This document shows positions 44,946-53,561 of a stretch of 64,000 nucleotides of DNA, piece by piece. Below the pieces are notes generated by a model. That model saw only the letters and a list, made by a program, of their open reading frames with translations, did no database searches and was not told the DNA's origin. The position numbers and the translations under genes were made by a program. Numbering within the stretch: position 1 is the stretch's first letter; each line of letters opens with the position of its first letter. The stretch comes from Chryseobacterium formosum (lineage in GTDB: Bacteria > Bacteroidota > Bacteroidia > Flavobacteriales > Weeksellaceae), in contig NZ_JAOVZW010000008.1 in assembly GCF_026460885.1 (NCBI RefSeq), positions 394,432 to 458,431 on the forward strand, written 5' to 3'.

Positions 44946-46358
44946 ATGAAGAACTTCAACGTTTTTAAATACAGCTTTTGGTTTATATTGATCATTAGCC
45001 AGGTTTCCTACGCACAAATTGTAATCACGAATAAGGATTTTTCTTTCGGAACGACGGGCAGAATTGGCGCCGGATATTCTCCAAATGCAGATGGGAAAAC
45101 CGGAAGACAACTGAATCTTAATAATCAAGGTTCACTTGGAGGAAGAATGGATCAGAGCGATTATGTGGATTTTTTACCAGCTTTTCATTTCACTCCAGTC
45201 GTCAATGGTGACAGTGTGAAAACGACAAAAATCGATATGCAGGCGAGATTGAGCTTCTATTCCGGTGGAACTTTCTTGGGAAATGTAGATTCAAAATCAA
45301 ACCAGGGAATGATCATTGCCTTGCCGGAAGCTTTTGTAGAAGCCAGAAATATTATGGGAAGCGATTGGGATGTTTGGGCAGGTTCGCGTTGGCTGAGATA
45401 CGATGACGTTCACATTGCAGATTATTTTTACTTCGATGATCATTCTGCAACCGGCTGGGGTGTGAGGCATAAAAATACCAGATTCTCTATGTTTTTTCCG
45501 GCAGCAATTGATACCGCAGCAAGTAATTCGACACCATATTCTTACACAAATGTGATCAGTGGAAGTAAAAATCTGATCTACAGGCAACGTGAGGTTTTGG
45601 TTTTAGAACAAACAATTCCATTCAAAAATAATATTCACAAACTGAAACTTTTGGCAGAATTTCATAGTTTAGAAAAGTCGGGTAAAAACTCGATGGAGCA
45701 ATATAAATCCGATAATGGTTGGGTTTTGGGAGCGAAACTCAATACCAATTTAAAAACAAAAATCACAGGCTCTTTCAATCAAATATCAGTAAGATACGGA
45801 AGCGGAATTGCCAACGGAGGTGACAGCGGAAATACTCAAACTTGGCGAACTTATGGTGCTCCCAACGAGATTACCAAAACCTATAAAGGCGCTTATTCTT
45901 TGACCGCAGTCGAACATATTTTGTTAAATCTTTCCAATAAATGGTCGGCCAATGCATATGCAGTTTTCACAATGAGTAAAGGCGGAGCAAATAGTGATAA
46001 TAAAGCCATAGATTATTATGAGCGTGAAATCTTTAATAAGAAATCGGAGTTTAATACTGGTGTTAGAGCGACCTATTACTTTAATAATTGGTTTCACATT
46101 CTCTCAGAATTGCATTTTGCATCAAGGAAAGACGGCAATCAGAATTCAGCTTCGATGACAAAATTGGTTCTGGCACCAACCATCGTCCCGACTGCGGAAA
46201 GAAGTGTCTGGGCAAGGCCACATATCCGTTTCATTGCAGAAGTTTCAAGATATAATGATCAGGCAATGAACAGTTTTTATTCTCCATTTTTACAACAATC
46301 TGGCTCTAAAAGATTTGGGACTTATTTTGGCGTGAGAACAGAATGGTGGATTTTCTAA
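44946..46358 (+). CDS. Maltoporin-like (LamB/ScrY) outer membrane sugar channel
   Basis: 470 residues with a signal peptide (FWFILIISQVSYAQ). The barrel is rich in aromatic residues and ends GVRTEWWIF, like the closing strand of LamB-type porins. LNNQGSLGGRMDQSDYVDF and WAGSRWLRYDDVHIADYFY correspond to porin strands near the sugar slide. It starts one base after the permease stop. It would let the oligosaccharide or hexose cross the outer membrane without TonB, unusual for Bacteroidetes, which mostly use SusCD. Confidence 0.82.
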   Translation: MKNFNVFKYSFWFILIISQVSYAQIVITNKDFSFGTTGRIGAGYSPNADGKTGRQLNLNNQGSLGGRMDQSDYVDFLPAFHFTPVVNGDSVKTTKIDMQARLSFYSGGTFLGNVDSKSNQGMIIALPEAFVEARNIMGSDWDVWAGSRWLRYDDVHIADYFYFDDHSATGWGVRHKNTRFSMFFPAAIDTAASNSTPYSYTNVISGSKNLIYRQREVLVLEQTIPFKNNIHKLKLLAEFHSLEKSGKNSMEQYKSDNGWVLGAKLNTNLKTKITGSFNQISVRYGSGIANGGDSGNTQTWRTYGAPNEITKTYKGAYSLTAVEHILLNLSNKWSANAYAVFTMSKGGANSDNKAIDYYEREIFNKKSEFNTGVRATYYFNNWFHILSELHFASRKDGNQNSASMTKLVLAPTIVPTAERSVWARPHIRFIAEVSRYNDQAMNSFYSPFLQQSGSKRFGTYFGVRTEWWIF

Positions 46359-46379
46359 TTAAAATTTAAAAGTAAAAAA

Positions 46380-47216
46380 ATGAAAGTAAAATTTGGAGCT
46401 TCACTGCTATCTTGGATTACACCCAACTGGACTCCCGAAGCTGGAAAATATGCGATTGAAAAAACAACGGAAGCAGGTTTTGATTTGATTGAAATTCTTT
46501 TACCAGCTTCAATGGAATTCAATTCAAAAGAAGTAAAACAACAGTTGAAAGACAATAATCTGGATGTTGTCTGCTCATTGAATCTTCCCAAAGAAGCACA
46601 TATCGCTTTTTATCCCGACGTTGCAGAAAAATTAATAAAAAAGGCAATTGATAAAACCTCAGAAATAGAAACTGATTTTTTAGGCGGTGTCCTTCACGGC
46701 GGAATCGGAGTTTTCTCTGGAAATCCTTTAACTGAAAATGAAGCTGAAATTATCGTCGAAGTTTGGAGCAAAGTTGCGGATTATGCTCAAGAAAAAGGCG
46801 TCAATATTGGAATCGAACCTATAAACCGTTATGAATCTTATGTCTGTAATACGGCTGAAAATGTGTTGGATTTAATCAAAAAGACAGACAAAAATAATTT
46901 GTTTCTTCATTTAGATACATTTCACATGAACATTGAGGAAAATAATTTTTATGATCCAATCATTCTTGCCGGAAAAAAACTGAAACACGTTCATATCACA
47001 GAATCTCACCGCGGAATGTTAGGCGAAGGAACTGTCAATTGGGAAGAACTTTTCAAAGCTTTAATTGAAACTAATTTTGAAGGAAATCTTGTCTTGGAAA
47101 ATTTTTCATCCTCAATTTCGGGAATGCAGCAGATGGTTTCACTTTGGCAAAAATCACCTTATGATGCGGAAGAACTGGCATTAGAAAGTTTGAAATTTTT
47201 AAAAAAATATGTTTGA
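46380..47216 (+). CDS. Ketose 3-epimerase-type TIM-barrel protein (tagatose/psicose epimerase-like)
   Basis: 278 residues of the AP-endonuclease-2 fold. The metal and substrate motifs match D-tagatose/D-psicose 3-epimerases: GIEPINRYE, HLDTFHMNIEE, HVHITESHRG-LGEG and LVLENF, giving the Glu-Asp-His-Glu metal set. It would convert a rare ketose such as psicose or tagatose/sorbose into fructose-type sugar for the kinase. A hydroxypyruvate isomerase or inositol enzyme is less likely. Confidence 0.85.
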   Translation: MKVKFGASLLSWITPNWTPEAGKYAIEKTTEAGFDLIEILLPASMEFNSKEVKQQLKDNNLDVVCSLNLPKEAHIAFYPDVAEKLIKKAIDKTSEIETDFLGGVLHGGIGVFSGNPLTENEAEIIVEVWSKVADYAQEKGVNIGIEPINRYESYVCNTAENVLDLIKKTDKNNLFLHLDTFHMNIEENNFYDPIILAGKKLKHVHITESHRGMLGEGTVNWEELFKALIETNFEGNLVLENFSSSISGMQQMVSLWQKSPYDAEELALESLKFLKKYV

Positions 47217-47480
47217 TAGTGTAATTTGTAGAATACTATTCTATAAAACTTGCCTCATCTGGGTTTAAGTCTTTAAATATTAATTTGATTCTAAGTCAAT
47301 TGTAAGTCAATCTGAAGACCATAGAAATACCTTTCTTAAATTTTTATAAGCAATATTATATAGTTTCTTGTACCAAATAGATGATATTTTAAAAATTCTC
47401 TTCTAATTAAGAATAACTATAATTTTCATGAAAATAGTGAAGGAACTTCCTGTTGGTACATAGAAGTATATAGTACCGAT

Positions 47481-47512
47481 AAAAAATAGCGCCAACTGTC
47501 TTTAGTTGGCGC
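47481..47512 (-). terminator. Terminator of tRNA-Arg (repeat-related hairpin)
   Basis: 9-bp stem GCGCCAACT / AGTTGGCGC with loop GTCTTT. On the minus strand it is followed by TATTTTTT. The hairpin and its loop match the hairpins of repeat copies A and C. The 47217-47480 gap upstream shows nothing. Confidence 0.8.
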
Positions 47513-47526
47513 CATTTGGCTATTTG

Positions 47527-47600
47527 TGACCTCGACAGGATTCAAACCTGTAACCTTCTGAGCCGTAATCAGATGCGCTATTCAGTTGCGCCACGAGGCC
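47527..47600 (-). tRNA. tRNA-Arg (anticodon ACG)
   Basis: A 74-nt cloverleaf on the minus strand. The acceptor stem is GGCCTCG / CGAGGTC with discriminator A. The anticodon arm reads CTGATTACGGCTCAG (loop TTACGGC, anticodon ACG), and the T arm GGTTTGAATCC is normal. CCA is not encoded. Confidence 0.95.
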
Positions 47601-47615
47601 TTTTTTATTGGTTTG

Positions 47616-47623
47616 CAAATATA
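47616..47623 (-). promoter_or_regulatory. -7 promoter box of tRNA-Arg
   Basis: TATATTTG on the minus strand, 15 nt before the tRNA 5' end. Confidence 0.6.
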
Positions 47624-47647
47624 ATACTTTTTTGCTTTCTTTGAAAG

Positions 47648-48694
47648 ATGAAAGCAAAATTTTTACTGTTAATCGCATTTTTATTTCTAATCAACTGTAA
47701 AAGAGAACAAAAAATATCATCTTCAGAATGGGAAAAGATATCTGAAAGAGTACAATTTAAAGATGATGGTGGGAAATTAGATGTAAAATCAGGAAATTTC
47801 ACGTATAGTTTTGAGAAAAATAAAGTTCCGTTTTCTAAAATTATCCTTTTAAATGCAAGTTTGATGGGCTATGTTTCCGAGCTTAATGCAGAAAATTTGG
47901 TTATTGGAATTGCAAGTCCAGAGTATATTTATTCTGAAAAAATTCATAGCTTAATAAAATCAGGGAAAATTCAAAATGTAGGGAATGAACAAAAATATGA
48001 TGTCGAAAAAATTATTTCAATGAAACCAGATGCGATTTTCACCAATTACATTGCAAGTTTCGATAATACTTACCAGCTTTTAAAAAACAATAATATTCAG
48101 GTGATTTTTTTGGATGAATACATGGAGCAAAGTCCAATGGTAAAGACTTCTTACATTAAATTATTTGGAAAACTTTTAGGCAAAGAAAAAGAAGCTCAAA
48201 CAAAATTTGATGAAATTCAAAAAAATTATAACGATTTGAAAAGTTTAGCTTTAAAATCAACTTCAAGACCAAATGTTTTAGCTAATGAAATGTACGGCGA
48301 TGTATGGTATTTGCCGGGTGGGAAAACTTTTACAGCCAATTACGTTGCCGACGCGAATGCTAATTATATTTTAAAAGAAAATACAGAAGAAAAAGCTGTT
48401 ACAATGAGCTTTGAAGAAGTTTTTGCAAAATCAAAAAATATTCAATTCTGGATAAATGCGGGAAATCATATTTCGAAAAAAGAAATGTTGAGCATCAATC
48501 CTTTTTATGGGAAATTAGAAGTGTTTAACAAAGGAAAAATTTACGGAGTTTCAGGAAAAGAGAGACAGAAAGCCAATGATTTTTTTGAAAGCGGAGTAGT
48601 GCGCTCAGACTTGGTTTTAAAAGATTATATCAAGATTTTTCATCCCGAACTTTTGCCAAATTATCAACTTACTTATATGAATGAATTGCATTAA
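47648..48694 (+). CDS. ABC-transporter substrate-binding lipoprotein (iron/B12 type)
   Basis: 348 residues. The signal peptide ends in a lipobox (LFLINC), so it is a lipoprotein. The TroA/BtuF-like two-lobe fold is indicated by LNAENLVIGIASPEYIYSE, EKIISMKPDAIFTN and NNIQVIFLDEY. It probably binds an iron-siderophore, haem or cobalamin. No permease or ATPase genes are adjacent. It is divergent from the tRNA gene. Confidence 0.85.
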   Translation: MKAKFLLLIAFLFLINCKREQKISSSEWEKISERVQFKDDGGKLDVKSGNFTYSFEKNKVPFSKIILLNASLMGYVSELNAENLVIGIASPEYIYSEKIHSLIKSGKIQNVGNEQKYDVEKIISMKPDAIFTNYIASFDNTYQLLKNNNIQVIFLDEYMEQSPMVKTSYIKLFGKLLGKEKEAQTKFDEIQKNYNDLKSLALKSTSRPNVLANEMYGDVWYLPGGKTFTANYVADANANYILKENTEEKAVTMSFEEVFAKSKNIQFWINAGNHISKKEMLSINPFYGKLEVFNKGKIYGVSGKERQKANDFFESGVVRSDLVLKDYIKIFHPELLPNYQLTYMNELH

Positions 48695-48717
48695 CTCGCA
48701 GTATTTTTATATTTTTG
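48686..48717 (+). promoter_or_regulatory. Promoter of mtgA
   Basis: TTG (48686-48688), a 21-nt spacer and TATTTTTG (48710-48717). It overlaps the end of the upstream lipoprotein gene. Confidence 0.5.
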
Positions 48718-48734
48718 CCCCAAGTTTTTAGCTT

Positions 48735-49379
48735 ATGTGGAAAAAAATAAAACAGTTTATTTTTATAGTTCTGATTCTGAACGTAGTCTTCATTATTTGG
48801 GGAAGATTCTTCAATCCGCCCATCACGATTACTCAAATCGGTGGACTTTTTGAATATGGAAGATTACAACGTGACTATATTTCTTACGATGAAATGGGAA
48901 GTAATGTGAAAAAAGCGGTGATTGCTTCTGAAGATCAAAAGTTTTTTAATCATAATGGTTTCGATTATACGGCAATCGAAAAAGCCATGAAAAATAATGA
49001 AAAAGGAAAAAAAATAAGAGGTGGAAGTACGATTTCCCAGCAAACTGCAAAAAATATTTTTCTTTGGCAGGGTAGAAGTTGGGTCAGAAAAGGACTTGAA
49101 GCAGTTTATACTTTCATTATCGAAAAAGTTTGGTCTAAAGATATTATTCTCGAAAGATATTTAAATTCCATCGAGATGGGACAGGGAGTTTTCGGCATTG
49201 AAGCGGCTTCGCAGTATTATTTTGGAAAATCTTCAAAAGATTTAAATACTTCCGAGGCAGCGTGGATTGCAGCGGTTTTACCAAATCCGAAAAAGTATGA
49301 TCCTAAAAATCCTTCAGCATATTTAAGAAAGAAACATAACTGGATTATGAGACAAATGAGGAATGTGAGTTTGAAATAG
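48735..49379 (+). CDS. mtgA: Monofunctional peptidoglycan transglycosylase
   Basis: 214 residues. One N-terminal membrane anchor is followed by a GT51 domain: ASEDQKFFNHNGFD with the catalytic Glu, then GGSTISQQTAKN, then ERYLNSIEMGQGVFGIEAASQYYFGKS. It polymerises lipid II glycan strands on the outer face of the inner membrane. There is no penicillin-binding domain, so it is monofunctional. The next gene starts 13 nt downstream. Confidence 0.93.
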   Translation: MWKKIKQFIFIVLILNVVFIIWGRFFNPPITITQIGGLFEYGRLQRDYISYDEMGSNVKKAVIASEDQKFFNHNGFDYTAIEKAMKNNEKGKKIRGGSTISQQTAKNIFLWQGRSWVRKGLEAVYTFIIEKVWSKDIILERYLNSIEMGQGVFGIEAASQYYFGKSSKDLNTSEAAWIAAVLPNPKKYDPKNPSAYLRKKHNWIMRQMRNVSLK

Positions 49380-49392
49380 TATCTTTGCACCA

Positions 49393-51426
49393 ATGAAACT
49401 GCTGAGTTCAAGTACAAAAAATTTCGAATCTGTTCTTAAAAAATATTTTTCTTTTAAGAATGAAACCACTTCGCTCGAACCTTTGACCGAGTTTTTAGAG
49501 GCAATAAAAAAAACAGATTTTAAAAATATTCTTGAGTTTCTTCAAACAAATCAGAATTCTGCGGATAATTTCAGACATTATCTCTACAATATTTTTTCGG
49601 ATAGACCTTTTAATCTTTCTTTGACGGAGGCCAATATTCTTTCTGAAAATGCCTTCTTTCCAGAGCTTAAAAAAAGGATTTTAAATAAAATTTTACCACC
49701 CGTTGAACACGAAAATACGGTTTGGTATCTTATTGACAACATAAGTTTTAGTACTAAAAAAGATCTCGAATATCTTCACAATCTTCCCGAAAATGAACTC
49801 AGTGAGTTGATGAATGTTTTAGGAGTTTCAGATTTTATTTTGAAACCAAAAGTGAAAAATGAACTTATTTTTTCAATGAATATTCTTTCGTGGCGTGTTA
49901 CCGGAATGGCTTTGGAAGTGGATGTTGTGAGGATGGCTCCTGAATACAGAAATTTTGATAACCCATTTTTAGCGCTACAAAATGAGCTGGAAGCTTTAGC
50001 AGAAGATTTTAAAATAAATCCTGAAATTCAACTAAATTCCAAAGACAGTCGATATAAACAGATTAAAATTTATGCCGAACAATGTCAGGATTTTGTAAAT
50101 ATTGCCTTTAAAAACTCTTCAAAATACGGGATTTCCGGGAAGATTAATCAGTCACTTCTTAAAATCCGTCAACAAACACAGCGAATTTCTGAGATTGTAA
50201 ATCTTTTAATTATTGATCAACATGAGGATGTAATTATTAAGTCTAAACAATTGATTTTTAACATTCTAAATTATAAATCTCACAAAAATAATATTTCCGA
50301 TCTCATCAACGACAGTACGAGATTAATTTCACATTTAATTACGAATCACACTGCCGAAACAGGAAGCCATTACATCACTTCAAGCCGAAAACAGTACATG
50401 AAAATGTTCTACAAAGCGAGCGGTGGAGGAATTATTGTTGGAGCATTATGTGTCTTGAAAATGTTGTACGGTTTTATGCCCGGAAGCGACTTTTTTCACG
50501 CATTTTTATACTCGTTAAATTATGCAATGGGATTTGTAATGATTTACCTGATGGGATTTACTTTGGCAACAAAACAGCCTGCAATGACGGCTGCAACGAT
50601 GACGAAGGTTTTGTCTGAACAGGAAAATACGAAAAGTAACTACACCGAATTTGCTGATTTGGTTTCAAAATTATTCCGTAGTCAGTTTATTGCATTTGTG
50701 GGAAATGTTTTGCTTTCATTTCCGATTGCTTTGCTGATAATTTATGGTTTGGATGTTTTTTTCTCTCAAAATTTAGCCGTTGAAAAATCTGATAAGTTGT
50801 TGAAAGATTTAGATCCTTTTAAATCTAAAGCAATTCTTCATGCATGTATTGCCGGTTTTTATCTTTTTATTTCAGGAATTATTTCAGGAAATATCGGTAA
50901 TAATTCTGTTTTTTATCAAATTCCGGATCGGATTGCTAAAAATATTCCGATAAGAAGATTATTTGGAGCTCATTTTGCGAAAGGTCTTTCAAAATATTAT
51001 GCTAAAAACTGGGCAGGAATTATTTCTAATTTTTGGTTTGGAGTTTTTTTGGGAGCAACAGCGCCAATCGGCTTGTTTTTCGGGCTCGATTTAGATATTC
51101 GTCACATCACTTTTGCTGCCGGAAATTTTGCAATTGGTTTGTATGGAAAAGATTTTACGGTTGGTTCTTCAATATTTTGGACATCATTTATCACCGTTTT
51201 TGTTATCGGATTCTTCAACTTTTTGGTGAGTTTCAGTTTGTCGATGTTTTTGGCTTTCCGTTCGAGAAAAATGAATTTCGGTGAAGTAAGAGAAATTTAC
51301 CGTGCAATTTTCAGATATTTTTTAAGAAATCCTTTGAAGTTTTTCCTTCCTCTACAATCTACTTTTGATTTGAAATCTAATAACTTAGTACAGAATTCAA
51401 TTCCTACAAAATCTGAAGATCATTAA
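49393..51426 (+). CDS. Gcr-type 'site-specific recombinase' family membrane protein
   Basis: 677 residues. The N-terminal half is soluble and helical. The C-terminal half has about six membrane helices (for example IIVGALCVLKMLYGFMPG, FPIALLIIYGLDVFF) and GNFAIGLYGKDFTVG. The layout matches the family annotated as site-specific recombinase Gcr, but a membrane protein of this kind is unlikely to recombine DNA. The true role is unknown. Its 3' end overlaps the convergent DUF721 gene by 23 nt. Confidence 0.8.
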   Translation: MKLLSSSTKNFESVLKKYFSFKNETTSLEPLTEFLEAIKKTDFKNILEFLQTNQNSADNFRHYLYNIFSDRPFNLSLTEANILSENAFFPELKKRILNKILPPVEHENTVWYLIDNISFSTKKDLEYLHNLPENELSELMNVLGVSDFILKPKVKNELIFSMNILSWRVTGMALEVDVVRMAPEYRNFDNPFLALQNELEALAEDFKINPEIQLNSKDSRYKQIKIYAEQCQDFVNIAFKNSSKYGISGKINQSLLKIRQQTQRISEIVNLLIIDQHEDVIIKSKQLIFNILNYKSHKNNISDLINDSTRLISHLITNHTAETGSHYITSSRKQYMKMFYKASGGGIIVGALCVLKMLYGFMPGSDFFHAFLYSLNYAMGFVMIYLMGFTLATKQPAMTAATMTKVLSEQENTKSNYTEFADLVSKLFRSQFIAFVGNVLLSFPIALLIIYGLDVFFSQNLAVEKSDKLLKDLDPFKSKAILHACIAGFYLFISGIISGNIGNNSVFYQIPDRIAKNIPIRRLFGAHFAKGLSKYYAKNWAGIISNFWFGVFLGATAPIGLFFGLDLDIRHITFAAGNFAIGLYGKDFTVGSSIFWTSFITVFVIGFFNFLVSFSLSMFLAFRSRKMNFGEVREIYRAIFRYFLRNPLKFFLPLQSTFDLKSNNLVQNSIPTKSEDH

Positions 51427-51700
51427 ATTTTTCTTCTCCAAATTTATCCTGAAACTTTTTTAAATAAAAGCTCTTTCTCATATTAAAATCATTTTTCAGC
51501 AAAGGTGATTTGATTCTGATCTGAATGATTTTGTTATCTAAATTTACACTAATAATCTCCTGAAAAAGGCTTTCATCAAGATAATCTTCTAGAAAATCTT
51601 TGATTTCAAAAGCAATAAGTTTATGCTCAAAACCATGAATTCTGGCAAAAGATTTTACTAATTCTGAGGATTGAAATTCTCGTTTTTTATTTCGTTTCAT
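51404..51700 (-). CDS. DUF721 (DciA-like) protein
   Basis: 98 residues from MKRNKKREFQSS. The basic start and the end KKFQDKFGEEKFNDLQIL fit DUF721. DciA proteins with this domain load the replicative helicase in many bacteria. The start at 51700 lies 4 nt after the recF stop, favouring it over the upstream ATG at 51724. The recF neighbourhood is the usual one. Confidence 0.83.
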   Translation of the reverse strand: MKRNKKREFQSSELVKSFARIHGFEHKLIAFEIKDFLEDYLDESLFQEIISVNLDNKIIQIRIKSPLLKNDFNMRKSFYLKKFQDKFGEEKFNDLQIL

Positions 51701-51704
51701 AGCC

Positions 51705-52784
51705 TTAAATTTCAAAAATAACACTTTCCTCGTTTATTCTTCTCACAACATTTTCAGTACGTTCCCGATGCGTATCAGTAATAAAAATCTGTCCGAAATT
51801 TTCCTGATTAACCAATTCAATTAATTGAGAAACTCTGGAGTCATCTAATTTATCAAAAATATCATCCAATAAAAGAATTGGTGTTTTATTTGTCAGTTCT
51901 TTTATCAAACTCATTTGAGCTAATTTCAGTGAAATCAAAAATGATTTTTGCTGTCCTTGTGAACCGATTTTCTTAATTAAAACAGAATCCATTTCAAAAA
52001 GAAGATCATCTTTGTGTATTCCTTTTGAAGTGTAAGTTAACATTCTGTCACGTTCTAAACTTTGCAAAAGTAAGTTTTCAAATGTTTCCTCTAATAAATG
52101 AGATTCATAAATAACAGAAACACTTTCTTTTCCTCCCGAAATAATCTGATAAAAGTTCTGAACTATAGGATTTAATTTTGCTACAAATTCTCTTCTTTTT
52201 TCAAAAATTTTAGTTCCGGATTTCGTGATTGGATCATTATAAATTTCCAAAGAATCTTTATCCCAAACTCTGTTTTTGGCAAAATATTTCAATAAAGCAT
52301 TTCGCTGCTGAATCGTTTTCTGATATTGAATCAAATCATAGAGATAGCTAGAATCGGTCTGAGAAATCATCGAATCTAAAAATTTTCTACGGCTTTCTCC
52401 GGAATCTGAAATCAAATTAGAATCATAAGGAGAAATCATCACGCTTGGCAAATAACCAATGTGATCAGCCATTCTATCGTAGCTTTTATCGTTTTTTTTA
52501 ATGATTTTTTTTGCTTCTTTTGGCTGAGAAATTTTCAAAGTATCTTCACTATCTTCATTTTGGATTTCAGCATCGATGGTGAAAAAATCTTCTTCTTGTT
52601 TGATGTTGTTAAGGTCTGTGTTTCCTAAAAAACTTTTCCCAACAGAAAGATAATGCAATGCATCGAGAATATTCGTTTTCCCAACGCCGTTATTTCCTAC
52701 AAAACAGTTGATTTGTGGTGAAAATTCAAACTTTTTTTCTGAATGATTTTTGAAATTGTATAAAGAAAGCCTCTTAATAATCAT
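51705..52784 (-). CDS. recF: DNA replication and repair protein RecF
   Basis: 359 residues of the SMC-like ATPase. The Walker A motif is GNNGVGKTNILDALHYLS. The ABC signature is IGSQGQQKSFLISLKLAQ, and the Walker B is PILLLDDIFDKLD. RecF loads RecA at gapped DNA with RecO and RecR. It lies 3 nt after the membrane protein gene and 4 nt before DUF721. Confidence 0.96.
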   Translation of the reverse strand: MIIKRLSLYNFKNHSEKKFEFSPQINCFVGNNGVGKTNILDALHYLSVGKSFLGNTDLNNIKQEEDFFTIDAEIQNEDSEDTLKISQPKEAKKIIKKNDKSYDRMADHIGYLPSVMISPYDSNLISDSGESRRKFLDSMISQTDSSYLYDLIQYQKTIQQRNALLKYFAKNRVWDKDSLEIYNDPITKSGTKIFEKRREFVAKLNPIVQNFYQIISGGKESVSVIYESHLLEETFENLLLQSLERDRMLTYTSKGIHKDDLLFEMDSVLIKKIGSQGQQKSFLISLKLAQMSLIKELTNKTPILLLDDIFDKLDDSRVSQLIELVNQENFGQIFITDTHRERTENVVRRINEESVIFEI

Positions 52785-52787
52785 TTG

Positions 52788-53543
52788 TCAAAAATACTTC
52801 ATTATTAGTGAAAATAAAAAAGGTAATGCCGAACAAGTTTCAACCCCGAAAGAAAAATATACATCTTGTCTTTTGTTTTCTGAGAAATAAATGAAGATGA
52901 AGGTGAAGATTGAGGTCAAGAAAAAGCTTAACGCAAACTCTAGTTTTAAATTAAAAATAGATAAAATACATGCTATGAATACCAATGAATAAGCAAGATA
53001 TTTTGTGTCTTGTACGCCAATTAATTTTGGAAATGTTTGAACGGTATCACTTTTCATATCACGGATGTCGAACGGTAAAACCAATGCTGTGATAAAGAAA
53101 AAACTGATTAAAAAAATAGGTAAGTCAAACTCGGGTAATGTTAACCAGCAATTCATTAGTGCCCAAACTAAACCAACATAAAAAACTTTCAGAAAAGGAA
53201 TTTTCCGGATGTATGTTTCCAGAAAAAAACTGTTATAGAGTAAACCCAAAACCACAATGATAAACCATTTTAATAACCGTATTTCATTATGATTGAAAAT
53301 AATTAAAGCTGCTGAAATGAGCCCTGCAAAGAAATTCAGAATCAATATTCGATAGAAATATTTTGTTTTTTGATATTTTGTATACAGATAACCGCTGAAA
53401 TACGTTATGAAGATGAGAAAAACCGTCGGAAAACGGAATGTGTTTTGCTCAAGCATGAAAAATACTGCAAAAAGTGTCCCCATTAAGGATACGTAAAGTT
53501 GGCTGTCTATGACAGATTTTTTCAGTACTTTTAAGAAATTCAT
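52788..53543 (-). CDS. UbiA-like prenyltransferase-family membrane protein
   Basis: 251 residues with about eight membrane helices. The second aspartate motif of UbiA enzymes is visible in LPFDIRDMKSD. The first NDxxDxxxD motif is not evident in the N-terminal half, so activity is doubtful. It is first in the operon with recF and DUF721 and divergent from the alpha-2-macroglobulin gene, with an 18-nt gap. Confidence 0.7.
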   Translation of the reverse strand: MNFLKVLKKSVIDSQLYVSLMGTLFAVFFMLEQNTFRFPTVFLIFITYFSGYLYTKYQKTKYFYRILILNFFAGLISAALIIFNHNEIRLLKWFIIVVLGLLYNSFFLETYIRKIPFLKVFYVGLVWALMNCWLTLPEFDLPIFLISFFFITALVLPFDIRDMKSDTVQTFPKLIGVQDTKYLAYSLVFIACILSIFNLKLEFALSFFLTSIFTFIFIYFSENKRQDVYFSFGVETCSALPFLFSLIMKYF

Positions 53544-53561
53544 TTATCAAAAATAACACTT

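Noticed and set aside
49393..51426. DNA site-specific recombinase activity of the Gcr-family protein
   Set aside because: The protein has several membrane helices and no tyrosine or serine recombinase catalytic motifs; the name is historical.
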